Shown here: positions 1 to 7,582 of the stretch, in pieces
How positions within the stretch are numbered: position 1 is the first letter of the stretch
Layout of the letters: the number at the start of each line of letters is the position of its first letter
Assembly: GCA_963975245.1 (NCBI GenBank)
Contig: CAXBFJ010000003.1
Span: 248,001-312,000, forward strand
Length of the DNA: 64,000 bases
Reading direction: 5' to 3'
Source: Panacagrimonas sp963975245
GTDB taxonomy: Bacteria > Pseudomonadota > Gammaproteobacteria > Nevskiales > Nevskiaceae
The notes under the pieces: generated by a model
Seen by the model: only the letters and a program-made list of their open reading frames with translations
What the model was told of the DNA's origin: nothing
Database searches by the model: none
Translations under genes and position numbers: made by a program

Positions 1-2
1 GC

Positions 3-1694
3 GCATCCACAGCCTTTGTCATGTCGATGGGGCCGACGCCCTCGATGGACCCTGAGAGTTTTGTGCACTCCAAGTTCATCATTCTCTGGGCCTGCAACAT
101 GCTCAGCACCAATGCGCACATGTGGCCTTTTGTGGATCAGGCCAGGAAAAATGGCGCCAAACTGGTGGTGATTGACCCTGCCAAGACCCAAGTCTCCGGC
201 TTTGCTGATCAGCACATTCGCCCGCGACCCGGCTCTGACGGCGCGCTGGCACTGGCCATGATGCACGTCATCATCAATGAAGGGTTGGTGGACCAGGACT
301 ATGTAAACCAGCACACCGTCGGATACGAAGAACTGGTACCGCACATTGCGCAGTACACGCCCGAGTTCGCGCAGGCCGAAACCGGCATTGATGCCGAGGT
401 CATTCGCACGCTCGCGCGTGAATACGCTGCCTCACAGCCTGCTGCGATTCGCATCGGCGTGGCCATTGAGCGCTCTGCCGGTGGCGGGCAGCTGGTTCGT
501 GCACTGGCGAGCTTGTCGGCATTGGTTGGTGCCTGGCGCCAACCGGGCGGCGGCCTGCTGCAACTCACGCTCTGGGCATTCCCCGCCAACTGGGAAAAGC
601 TGCATCGCGCCGACCTGATAAAGCCTGGGACCCGGGTGCTGAACCAGTGGAAGCTGGGCGCCGCGCTGTGCGGTGAGCTCGATCTTGATCCACCGATCCG
701 CTCCCTGTTTGTCTACAACAGCAACCCGCTGGTGGTAGCACCCAATCAGTTGCGACTGAAAGAAGGCCTCGCGCGCGAGGATCTGTTTACGGTGGTCAGC
801 GAACACTTCCTGACCGATTCCGCGCGTTACGCAGACATCGTGCTACCCGCGACCACACAGGTTGAGCAACTGGACCTCATGTTTTCCTGGGGGCATTTCT
901 ACCTGACCCTGAACCAGCCATCGATCGAGCCACGTGGCGAAGCTGTGAGCAATGCCGAGTTATTCAGGCGACTGGCCAAGACCATGGGTTTCACAGACGC
1001 CTTCTTCCAGCGCAGCGACGAACAAATCCTGAAGGACTCCATGGACTGGAACCATCCTGCACTGCAGGGCATCACGGTTGAACTGCTCAAGAAGCAAGGC
1101 TATGCGCGCCTGAACCTGCCGCCGGCCGATCAGTTTGCACCGCATGCACAGGGCAATTTCCCTACGCCCTCGGGCAAGCTCGAGATCAAGGCCTCGATGG
1201 CCGCTGGTGGAAACTTTGTATTGCCCACGTTTCGGCAGGGTTCAAATGATCATCAGGATGGATCGCCCGTCCCTGCTCTGCCCACTTATGTCGCCCCGCG
1301 CGAATCCGGCTTCGACAACCCGGGCCAGCAGTCATATCCGCTGGCCATGATGTCTCCAAAGAGTCACGCCTTTCTGAATTCAACCTACGCCAATCATCCG
1401 CGCCAGACCTCCAACGAAGGCGAGCAGAAAATCATTCTGCATCCGATTGACGCAGAATCCAGAGGCATCGCCAGCAACGACATCGTTCGTGTATTCAATG
1501 ATCGAGGGTCGTTTGAAGCCGTGGCCCGCATTGGCGACAAAACCATTCAGGGCGTTGTGATCGCCCCCATGGGACATTGGGTGGCAAGCTCAAAGGCGCA
1601 AGCCACACCCGCCGCCCTCAATCCGACGGCCTTTGCAGACTTGGGCTGTGCACCGAGCTTCTCCGATAACCGGGTGGAGGTGGGCAAAGTCTGA
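3..1694 (+). CDS. Molybdopterin-dependent oxidoreductase, 3' part
   Basis: C-terminal 563 residues of a molybdopterin oxidoreductase of the DMSO-reductase superfamily; the reading frame is open to the left edge, so the true start and any [4Fe-4S] cysteine domain lie outside the window. Visible are the substrate/cofactor domain (MGPTPSMDPESF, then WACNMLSTNAHMW and the VVIDPAKTQ stretch typical of the Rossmann-like part) and the C-terminal molydopterin-dinucleotide-binding domain beginning near residue 430 (YPLAMMSPKSHAFLNST, VIAPMGHW). The family transfers oxygen atoms or electrons using a Mo/W-bis-MGD cofactor; the substrate cannot be told from this fragment. No partner subunit follows on the same strand. 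Family assignment is firm, specific function unknown. Confidence 0.9.
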   Translation, partial: ASTAFVMSMGPTPSMDPESFVHSKFIILWACNMLSTNAHMWPFVDQARKNGAKLVVIDPAKTQVSGFADQHIRPRPGSDGALALAMMHVIINEGLVDQDYVNQHTVGYEELVPHIAQYTPEFAQAETGIDAEVIRTLAREYAASQPAAIRIGVAIERSAGGGQLVRALASLSALVGAWRQPGGGLLQLTLWAFPANWEKLHRADLIKPGTRVLNQWKLGAALCGELDLDPPIRSLFVYNSNPLVVAPNQLRLKEGLAREDLFTVVSEHFLTDSARYADIVLPATTQVEQLDLMFSWGHFYLTLNQPSIEPRGEAVSNAELFRRLAKTMGFTDAFFQRSDEQILKDSMDWNHPALQGITVELLKKQGYARLNLPPADQFAPHAQGNFPTPSGKLEIKASMAAGGNFVLPTFRQGSNDHQDGSPVPALPTYVAPRESGFDNPGQQSYPLAMMSPKSHAFLNSTYANHPRQTSNEGEQKIILHPIDAESRGIASNDIVRVFNDRGSFEAVARIGDKTIQGVVIAPMGHWVASSKAQATPAALNPTAFADLGCAPSFSDNRVEVGKV

Positions 1695-1797
1695 GGCTGA
1701 ACAGCGGCGCTTTGGCTCGATTACAACTGAATGCTGCCTTGGTGATCCAGACCGGATAATGCTCTGGCCTGAGACCGCGCTGCGCGGCTTCCGCGCG

Positions 1798-1828
1798 AAA
1801 AAAAATTAGCCCACTTTCACAAGCGGCT
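1798..1828 (-). terminator. Rho-independent terminator of the LVIVD/DUF305 unit
   Basis: Read on the minus strand, 16 bases past the DUF305 stop codon, an imperfect stem (AGCCGCTT pairing with AAAGTGGGCT, loop GTG) is followed by AA and a run of eight T. Position and T-run fit intrinsic termination of the two-gene unit. The stem has a small internal mismatch. Confidence 0.6.
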
Positions 1829-1843
1829 CGGGGATCGCCGCAT

Positions 1844-2512
1844 TCAGTCCTGCAAGGAAAACTTGGAAGACATCAGTCCCTGCAAATATTGCATTTCACG
1901 ATTCTGTTCGTTGTACATATTGGTGGCCAGCCCTCGAACCTGCTCGGCTTCCGCGTACTTGGATGCGAACTGCGCCATGGGCAGTGCGCCGATGTGATGA
2001 CGGATCATCAAACCGATGAAATAGCGATCCGCTTCGGCGCCCTGCTGCTCACGCAGGGCGTTGAGCTCATCGGTAGAGGCCATGCCTGGCATGCCTCCCT
2101 CTGAAGCGCGACAGGCGGCAAGGTAATCAGAAAGCCCTTGATCGAGCGAAGCGGGACCTAGCAGCATCCAGTCCATTTCGCGGGATCGAGGGTGAAGTGC
2201 TTCTCCTGCAAGCAACAACCAACCCTGCATTTGCCCCACTTCTATCAATTGCTTGGTCTGGATAGCCGTTGCCAGCCGTCCGAGCTGACTCCCCGGCTTC
2301 GCCATCATGATCTGCGACATCAGAATCGCCTGATCGTGGTGCTGAGCCATCCACTGTGCGAAACCAATATCAATGGGGCCGAGCAAGCGCTTGCTCATGC
2401 GAGTGGTTTCAGCAGTTTGTGCCTTCCGCAGCGTAACCGTAGCAAACCCGATGCCAAACAGCATCAAGGCCACCAGAACCGCTGCGGCCCGAGAACGCCC
2501 AGTCACTTTCAA
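1844..2512 (-). CDS. DUF305 family ferritin-like exported protein
   Basis: A 222-residue protein with an uncleaved-looking N-terminal hydrophobic segment (about residues 10-28) that should place it in the periplasm or anchor it to the inner membrane. The rest is two DUF305 half-repeats: FAQWMAQHHDQAILMSQIM near residue 52 and FIGLMIRHHIGALPMAQF near residue 166, each with the paired histidines and methionines typical of this family. DUF305 proteins are four-helix, ferritin-like and often found with copper or heavy-metal genes; a metal-binding role is inferred from the His/Met pattern. It lies 42 bases after the LVIVD lipoprotein gene and is probably co-transcribed with it, a pairing seen elsewhere. 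Confidence 0.85.
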   Translation of the reverse strand: MKVTGRSRAAAVLVALMLFGIGFATVTLRKAQTAETTRMSKRLLGPIDIGFAQWMAQHHDQAILMSQIMMAKPGSQLGRLATAIQTKQLIEVGQMQGWLLLAGEALHPRSREMDWMLLGPASLDQGLSDYLAACRASEGGMPGMASTDELNALREQQGAEADRYFIGLMIRHHIGALPMAQFASKYAEAEQVRGLATNMYNEQNREMQYLQGLMSSKFSLQD

Positions 2513-2554
2513 AGCGCCACTAGTCCGGCCGCAGGCGTTGCTATCCCGTCGAGA

Positions 2555-4054
2555 TCAGTTGAATGGAAATACATCGTTGGTGAATTCAAGCACCATGAAG
2601 CCATTGTCCTGACAGGTCACCCAAAGCTGGTCCCCGACAAAGCGAGGCGGCGAAGAGCACCAGTCCGTGCTGAGATTCGCATCCGAGCGTGTGGCCAGGT
2701 CAATCACGTAATTGCCAGCGCCCTCGAGCCCACCTACGACGATATCCGAAACCGTTGGCGCCAATCCCAGACCCGTTGCGTGCTCGGAGCCCTGAAGCAT
2801 CGATGATTTCCCCACCTGCGCCGGCGGATTGAAATACGCAATTTCGCGAGGGTTTTCGGGGTCGCGAATGTCGAACACCCGGATGCCGGATTGCATGAAA
2901 CCGCACGCCAGCGCAGTCGGGTTCTGCTTGCGATCAACGTCACAGTAATGGGCTTCGTAGCCAAAAAAGCCATTGCCCGCAGTATCGGCAGCGCGGATGG
3001 ATGCATTTTCGGGTCGCTGAATTTCAAGTTGAATCTGCGCCACGATCGTTGGATTGGTTTCGTCGGAAACGTCGACGACTCGCACGCCCTCGGCTGCAAA
3101 CTCGTCTGCCACAAACACATAGGGTCGATCACCATAGGACACCGGCAAAGCATGCTGGCCGATACTGGCCAGGTTCCAAGTCAGCAGAGAGATCTGTCGC
3201 ACCGTAGGTACGGGCACACGGTTCTGAATGTCGCTGACATCCAGAATAATCAGACCACCCGGCAAGGCGTTGGCAAGATAGGCGCGGTTTCCGTCCGGGC
3301 TGAACTCGATGCCGTGGTTGGCGGCGAAGCCGGAAATGCCCGTATACAGAATGCGAGGTGTTGTCGGGTCGCTCACATCAATCGCAGTGATGGAGCCCCC
3401 AGCCAAACCGGTAGACCAGTAAGTGTTGCCATCGGGAGAGAAATTACCTTCGTGTCCCAGGAAATTGGCTGGCAACTCAAGCGAGGTGCCTGCAATACCG
3501 TTCAGATGCACGGGATTCGCGCAGTCGGCCGAGATGTCGTAAAGGTCGATAAAGGCGGGGGCCAGAGCTTCCCCCACCGCAACGCCGCCGAGTAGCTGCC
3601 GCGCCTCATTGACCGACAGAGTTTCCCAGGTACCGAGCAGGAACGCTGGGGAGGTGAGGTTCTTCGACAACACCGGGTTTGCTGGATTTCGCACATCCAC
3701 GACTTGCACGCCCGGAGATAACTTCGTTGCAAGCCCGAGGAAAGCAGTCGCCATGTAAGCGCACTTTCCAGAAGAAGGATTCACCCAGCTAGCGCCTTCT
3801 CCTTGATACTGCCCGACCTTGCGAAGATTGCAGCTGTAAGCCGCGAGATTGCGTCCACTGATGCGATCCTCACGAGATACCTGACCCTGCAATCCGGTTT
3901 CTGGAGCTGATCCAGCACCGCAACTCGCGCGAGAAACCGGACCGGCACTGCCCACATTGAACCCTCCCGCACCACCCGGGCTCTGACCACAGCCACTCGC
4001 CAGGGACAGCACGATACCCAGGCCAAAGGCCCGTGCGGAATTCTTGAATAACAT
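2555..4054 (-). CDS. LVIVD-repeat (beta-propeller-like) lipoprotein
   Basis: A 499-residue secreted protein. The N-terminus has a basic start, a hydrophobic stretch and a lipobox-like LASGC with Cys22, so it is probably a lipoprotein. The body contains repeated units of the LVIVD type (for example VVDVRNPANPVL, AIDVSDPTTPRIL, IILDVSDIQN, VVDVSDETNPTIV, VFDIRDPENPREI), each about 40-60 residues, which fold as propeller blades. Catalytic residues are not evident; roles in this family are mostly unknown. The start is supported by a GGAGGAGAG ribosome binding site seven bases upstream. It is first in a unit with the DUF305 gene. Confidence 0.85.
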   Translation of the reverse strand: MLFKNSARAFGLGIVLSLASGCGQSPGGAGGFNVGSAGPVSRASCGAGSAPETGLQGQVSREDRISGRNLAAYSCNLRKVGQYQGEGASWVNPSSGKCAYMATAFLGLATKLSPGVQVVDVRNPANPVLSKNLTSPAFLLGTWETLSVNEARQLLGGVAVGEALAPAFIDLYDISADCANPVHLNGIAGTSLELPANFLGHEGNFSPDGNTYWSTGLAGGSITAIDVSDPTTPRILYTGISGFAANHGIEFSPDGNRAYLANALPGGLIILDVSDIQNRVPVPTVRQISLLTWNLASIGQHALPVSYGDRPYVFVADEFAAEGVRVVDVSDETNPTIVAQIQLEIQRPENASIRAADTAGNGFFGYEAHYCDVDRKQNPTALACGFMQSGIRVFDIRDPENPREIAYFNPPAQVGKSSMLQGSEHATGLGLAPTVSDIVVGGLEGAGNYVIDLATRSDANLSTDWCSSPPRFVGDQLWVTCQDNGFMVLEFTNDVFPFN

Positions 4055-4185
4055 GGCTCTCCTCCATGGATGTCACATACGAACCGGTCTTGGCCGGCTA
4101 TCGACAAGAGCCTGCCCTTTTTTACACAGACTGTCTACTTTTTTCTATATCCACTGCATCCCTCGGCTCGCCACAATTTTCTTAA

Positions 4186-4845
4186 CTAGCCCAGAGCCTG
4201 TTTATCCACTTCATCGGCAAACGTAACGGATGAGCAGATATACCCGAGCGTCTTCTTCAGCCGCTTGAGCTCGGGCCCGGACTTCTGACCGGCGAAGCGT
4301 GTGCAGTACAGCGCGACCATCCACCACATCGCGTCAGCCACATCATTGGTGGCACCAGGTCGGCTACGCCCTTCCTTCTTGACCGTACTCAGAGAATGTC
4401 TGGCGCCCATACTCAGAGCGTTCATCAATCGCTCCCACGCCATTGCCACCGAAGGATCCTGGGGCGCCAGATCTTCGATGGCGACAAGAATGGCGTGATG
4501 TTTATTGAAAACGTCGACCATTCCATCCAGGGCGTCTCGCATGTCACGCGGATAGGCATTTTCAGGATCCGCCAACCAGGTTCCGGTACTGGCAGCGAAT
4601 TCCTGCTCGAGAACTGAAATCAGACGGGTCACCAGTTCACCGCGATCCTTGAAATGCTTGTAGAACGAAGCGCGTGACATCCCCGCCTCTTCCATCAGCT
4701 TCTCAACGGAAACGGTGGACAGTCGTTGCCCGCGTTCGAGGAGCGCCTCCATCGCCCGCAGAAGTCTTAACTCCATGGACGGACGTTTCCCTGCAGCATT
4801 TTTTGCGCGTGTCGCGCGCGTGGGGCGTCTTTCTAGCGTAGCCAT
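4186..4845 (-). CDS. TetR family transcriptional regulator
   Basis: A 219-residue TetR/AcrR-type repressor. Residues about 25-70 form the DNA-binding helix-turn-helix (VEKLMEEAGMSRASFYKHFKDRGELV), followed by an all-helical ligand-binding and dimerisation domain with no recognisable ligand motif. A basic N-terminal arm precedes the domain. It is separated from the upstream desaturase gene by a candidate terminator, so it is probably its own transcription unit, and a perfect inverted repeat nine bases upstream of its start is a candidate autoregulatory operator. Control of the neighbouring desaturase is possible (compare FabR/DesT-type regulators) but is an inference from proximity only. Confidence 0.9.
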   Translation of the reverse strand: MATLERRPTRATRAKNAAGKRPSMELRLLRAMEALLERGQRLSTVSVEKLMEEAGMSRASFYKHFKDRGELVTRLISVLEQEFAASTGTWLADPENAYPRDMRDALDGMVDVFNKHHAILVAIEDLAPQDPSVAMAWERLMNALSMGARHSLSTVKKEGRSRPGATNDVADAMWWMVALYCTRFAGQKSGPELKRLKKTLGYICSSVTFADEVDKQALG

Positions 4846-4854
4846 ACGAGTTCA

Positions 4855-4873
4855 AAGAATCCGGAAGATTCTT
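4855..4873. promoter_or_regulatory. Candidate TetR operator (19-bp inverted repeat)
   Basis: AAGAATC-cggaa-GATTCTT, a perfect 7-bp inverted repeat with a 5-base spacer, nine bases upstream of the TetR start codon. The length and symmetry are typical of TetR-family operators, and the position would allow steric self-repression. Function is inferred. Confidence 0.5.
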
Positions 4874-5018
4874 CATCATAGAACGCAACGCGCGAGGACG
4901 CCCCGGGATGCCTTGCTCGGGCGTATGTTCGCCGGCAGTACTCCGTTGTATCCAAGTCGCTAATGCCTCAATACAGGCACTCAACGGCGGATCAATAGAA
5001 GCACGCCTGCCCGACCCT

Positions 5019-5040
5019 AAAAAGCGACCTCACCTGAGGT
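5019..5040 (-). terminator. Candidate terminator after the desaturase gene
   Basis: On the minus strand, 34 bases after the desaturase stop codon, a short stem (ACCTC/GAGGT, loop AGGT, extendable by one pair) is followed by CGC and five T. The stem is short, so the call is moderate. It would separate the desaturase transcript from the TetR gene. Confidence 0.5.
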
Positions 5041-5073
5041 ACACCGCGATTTTCTGTGAAATCCAAATGCATT

Positions 5074-5979
5074 TCAGCTGACCTGACCTGAACCCCGATA
5101 AATCGTCGGTTGAATTGCAAACCCGTGCTGGACTGCCAGATCGCGCTTTCTTAACTCTGGCTCGATCAGTTTGTACACCTTGTAATTGTTGTGAAACGGC
5201 GTTGATGGGTACAGGTGATGAATCAGGTGAACATGATGATTCTGCAACAAGGGGGCCATCAGCCATTCCTGGCCCAGACGCAGGGTCGTGGCTTGTGTGA
5301 AGTTGTCCTTCTGCTCCACGTCATGCGGTACGTGCGGAAGCCAGAAAAAGCTGAATCCGAGACTCAGGAAGATGATGCGTGAGGGAATAAACCACAGCAT
5401 CAGCACTTCCATGCCGTATCCCAGGTAGGTCAGCGCAGCAACAACGGCAAACACCACGCTGGCCATCTTGATCGAAGATATCAGGTAGGGCTTGGAGATC
5501 TTGTCGCCATGCTTGATGACGTAACGCAGGTACAGGATGTCGATCACGAGCCAGCGGAACGGCAGCGTCCACCAAGCGCCATGCAGGATGAAGTCTGGAT
5601 CCTTCTTCTCACCCGTAAATCGGTGATGCTGGATGTGACACCAGCGGAACAGCTTGATATGCAGGTAAGGCGTGATCAGGAGAATCGCCCACTGGCCGAT
5701 GAAGTCGTTGAGCAGCTGATTCCGGGCAATGCTGCGATGCACACCGTCATGCCCTACCGTGAAGGCCAGGTATCCGACACCGCCGTTGATGAGCATACCC
5801 ACCCAGAGGGGGATCATTCCCGTCACCGCCGCCGCGATACTGCCCAAATACACCAAAGACATCAGCAACCAGGTCACAACCGTCGGCCAGGCCACGGTCT
5901 GCACATTGATGAGCTTCTTGAAGGCACTGCGATCCTCAAGGCTCAGGCTGTCTGCAATTTCATTGGGCGGGAAATTCAT
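5074..5979 (-). CDS. Membrane fatty acid desaturase
   Basis: A 301-residue integral membrane di-iron desaturase. The three histidine boxes are present in order: HDGVH near residue 80, HIQHH near residue 117 and HHVHLIHH near residue 249. Hydrophobic spans lie at about residues 35-75 and 155-215. Family members insert a double bond (or hydroxylate) in acyl chains at the membrane, receiving electrons from ferredoxin or cytochrome b5-type partners; no reductase is next to it. The length is normal for the short bacterial branch. A terminator candidate follows, and an imperfect palindrome lies upstream. The chain-position specificity cannot be told. Confidence 0.85.
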   Translation of the reverse strand: MNFPPNEIADSLSLEDRSAFKKLINVQTVAWPTVVTWLLMSLVYLGSIAAAVTGMIPLWVGMLINGGVGYLAFTVGHDGVHRSIARNQLLNDFIGQWAILLITPYLHIKLFRWCHIQHHRFTGEKKDPDFILHGAWWTLPFRWLVIDILYLRYVIKHGDKISKPYLISSIKMASVVFAVVAALTYLGYGMEVLMLWFIPSRIIFLSLGFSFFWLPHVPHDVEQKDNFTQATTLRLGQEWLMAPLLQNHHVHLIHHLYPSTPFHNNYKVYKLIEPELRKRDLAVQHGFAIQPTIYRGSGQVS

Positions 5980-6013
5980 CCGACGATCCTCCAGCGGGGG
6001 TCTGCTTTAATTT

Positions 6014-6026
6014 ATAGCGTCACTAT
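6014..6026. promoter_or_regulatory. Imperfect palindrome upstream of the desaturase
   Basis: ATAGCG-T-CACTAT, 6-bp arms with one mismatch, 35 bases upstream of the desaturase start codon where promoter elements are expected. It could be an operator; it differs from the palindrome upstream of the TetR gene. Low confidence. Confidence 0.25.
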
Positions 6027-6075
6027 GCAGTGCCGGTCACGGCGCGCCCCAACTTAAAGACTGGCCCGCCGGGAA

Positions 6076-6110
6076 GCCTCGGAAGCGCTCACTTTGAGCG
6101 CCTCCGAGGC
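6076..6110 (-). terminator. Strong hairpin terminator after the epoxide-hydrolase-like gene
   Basis: A 16-bp stem with one mismatch and a 3-base loop (arms 6076-6091 and 6095-6110, GCCTCGGA.GCGCTCA type) starts 12 bases after the stop codon of the minus-strand gene at 6122. Only a short TTCCC follows on the minus strand, so it may act as a terminator or as an mRNA 3'-end stabiliser. Confidence 0.65.
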
Positions 6111-6121
6111 AATCGTCTGCC

Positions 6122-6505
6122 TCAGCCCGGCAGGAAGGGCCGTGGATCGAAATAGTCCGACCATCGGACCACCTTGCCATCCACAATTTCCAGGGTTCCG
6201 GAGACGGGCAGCGACAAAATCTTGCTGCCGTCAGCACGCTCAAGGTGATCGATTCGCTCCGTCAGCACGGTATTTCCGTTGGCGGCAATCGCCACAAACT
6301 CGACCACCATGCGATCCAGCTGAAAACCATCAATAAAGCTTTGCATGGTGGCAATCATGGCCGCCTTGTTATCTGCCGTGGGCAGACCCGTGTTGGACCA
6401 ACTGCATCGGTCCGCGCAGTGGTTTTCGATAGAACTGATCAAGCCCTTTCGAGTTCCCATTTCACCCAGGAATGCTTGCACGATCTGTTCGGCGTTCTGA
6501 CTCAT
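6122..6505 (-). CDS. Limonene-1,2-epoxide hydrolase-like SnoaL-fold protein
   Basis: A 127-residue single-domain protein of the NTF2/SnoaL superfamily closest in pattern to limonene-1,2-epoxide hydrolases. The catalytic Asp-Arg-Asp arrangement of that family appears preserved: Arg84 and Asp86 in TERIDHL and Asp117 in WSDYFD. The enzyme class opens epoxides by water addition without a covalent intermediate. It is cytosolic (no signal). A GGAGAGAAAC ribosome binding site precedes the start. It is a single-gene unit ending in a strong hairpin and is divergent from the phn operon. The substrate is unknown; the general SnoaL-like call is secure, the hydrolase call is probable. Confidence 0.75.
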   Translation of the reverse strand: MSQNAEQIVQAFLGEMGTRKGLISSIENHCADRCSWSNTGLPTADNKAAMIATMQSFIDGFQLDRMVVEFVAIAANGNTVLTERIDHLERADGSKILSLPVSGTLEIVDGKVVRWSDYFDPRPFLPG

Positions 6506-6557
6506 CTGTTTCTCTCCTTACGTTCTTGTAACAGTCTTGTTATCGGCCCAATCGACA

Positions 6558-6574
6558 GGCCTCTATGAGAGGCC
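6558..6574. repeat. Perfect inverted repeat GGCCTCT-ATG-AGAGGCC
   Basis: Seven-base perfect arms with a three-base centre, 53 bases upstream of the start of the leftward epoxide-hydrolase-like gene. No T-run follows on either strand, so an operator is more likely than a terminator. Cognate protein unknown. Confidence 0.5.
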
Positions 6575-6791
6575 ATGGGTCACAAAGCAAATCATAAGTG
6601 CTTTCAAGGCAGTGTAACCACTATGTCGCTCGCGGACTTCGCGGGTGAACACGCACCTAAAATTAATCTCGCACTGCCCCGGTGCCCACGCCTTGCTTAG
6701 TTTTAATCAAGGCCAGCAACAGAGTTCCCAAAATTGTCTTTCAAGCGTCACTTTCCTGAAATAGGCGGCGCGTAGTTTTCAGTTATCTGCT

Positions 6792-6804
6792 TATCTAGAT
6801 ATCT
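6792..6804. promoter_or_regulatory. Candidate PhnF operator upstream of phnF
   Basis: Two overlapping perfect palindromes, TATCTAGATA (6792-6801) and AGATATCT (6797-6804), end four bases before the phnF start codon. GntR/HutC regulators such as PhnF bind AT-rich palindromes near their own promoters, so autoregulation is likely by position. No canonical ribosome binding site is visible before phnF; the palindrome occupies that place. Confidence 0.4.
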
Positions 6805-6808
6805 GATC

Positions 6809-7537
6809 ATGAGCCTCTACGCCGTCACGCGAGAAAGCGGACAAACCCTGTACGCACAGATTGCCCATCAGCTCGAACAGGATGTCATCAATCTGTACTC
6901 GGCCGGCGATTTCCTTCCATCCGAAGGTGATCTCGCGGCCCGATTCGGCGTCAATCGCCACACATTGCGACGCGCGATTGACGAACTGGTGGACAGTGGA
7001 ATGCTGGAGCGTCGCCACGGTCGCGGCGTGGTCGTACTTGATCATCAGCTGGACTACCAGATTGGCAGTGGCACGCGATTCACAGAAAACATCGCGGCGA
7101 TGGGCATGCTCACTGCCAATCGAATTCTGCGCAAACAGACGATCCCGGCCATCCGGCGAGTTGCCGAACATCTGCAGCTAAACGAAGGCGATCCGGTGCA
7201 TTGGGTCGAGACATTGCGTGCGGTCGATGAACGGCCCATGTGCGTGATATCCCATTTCATGCCTGCCCAAGGCTTCCCGGATCTTCTTGCCCAATACGAA
7301 GGTGGCTCGCTTCACGCGTTCCTGGCAGACACATATGGCTGTCAGGTCCGCAGAACTGAAAGCCTGGTGACCGCGGTTCTGCCGCAAGGCGATGACGCCA
7401 AGTCACTTCAGATGCCCCAGAACCGATGCGTACTGCGGGTCAAGAGCATCAATGTAGATGCTCGCAGCGATTTGCCGATTGAGTACGCGATCACCCGATT
7501 CAGGGCGGATCGCATCCAGCTTCGCATCAATCCATAA
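6809..7537 (+). CDS. phnF: Phosphonate utilisation regulator PhnF (GntR/HutC family)
   Basis: A 242-residue regulator with an N-terminal winged helix-turn-helix (residues about 8-72, LPSEGDLAARFGVNRHTLRRAIDEL and the RRHGRGVVV wing) and a C-terminal UTRA ligand-sensing domain (about 95-238). PhnF proteins repress phosphonate transport and C-P lyase genes until a phosphonate-derived or phosphate-related ligand is bound; which ligand applies here is unknown. It opens the 11-kb phn operon, 45 bases before phnD, and has a palindrome overlapping its translation start region, consistent with self-control. The start is the first ATG of the domain and lacks a good ribosome binding site. Confidence 0.9.
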   Translation: MSLYAVTRESGQTLYAQIAHQLEQDVINLYSAGDFLPSEGDLAARFGVNRHTLRRAIDELVDSGMLERRHGRGVVVLDHQLDYQIGSGTRFTENIAAMGMLTANRILRKQTIPAIRRVAEHLQLNEGDPVHWVETLRAVDERPMCVISHFMPAQGFPDLLAQYEGGSLHAFLADTYGCQVRRTESLVTAVLPQGDDAKSLQMPQNRCVLRVKSINVDARSDLPIEYAITRFRADRIQLRINP

Positions 7538-7582
7538 ACCTTCTCTACCCCTCGCCTCTTACCATTTTCAGGAGCTTTCCTA

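Larger units (their letters stand above)
6506..6808. other. Divergent intergenic region with palindromes
   Basis: A 303-bp spacer between the epoxide-hydrolase-like gene (leftward) and phnF (rightward); it must hold both promoters. I see TAACA-gtct-TGTTA at 6529-6542, a perfect 7-bp hairpin at 6558-6574, and overlapping palindromes at 6792-6804. No coding potential and no convincing Pho box (two CTGTCA-type half sites) were found. Confidence 0.7.

Noticed and set aside
4100..4160. Terminator with T-runs on the plus strand near 4118-4145
   Set aside because: There is no plus-strand gene upstream to terminate and the stem (AGAC/GTCT) is too short.
6506..6808. Pho box controlling the phn operon
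   Set aside because: No two CTGTCA-like half sites at 11-base spacing were found; only AT-rich palindromes near the phnF start.
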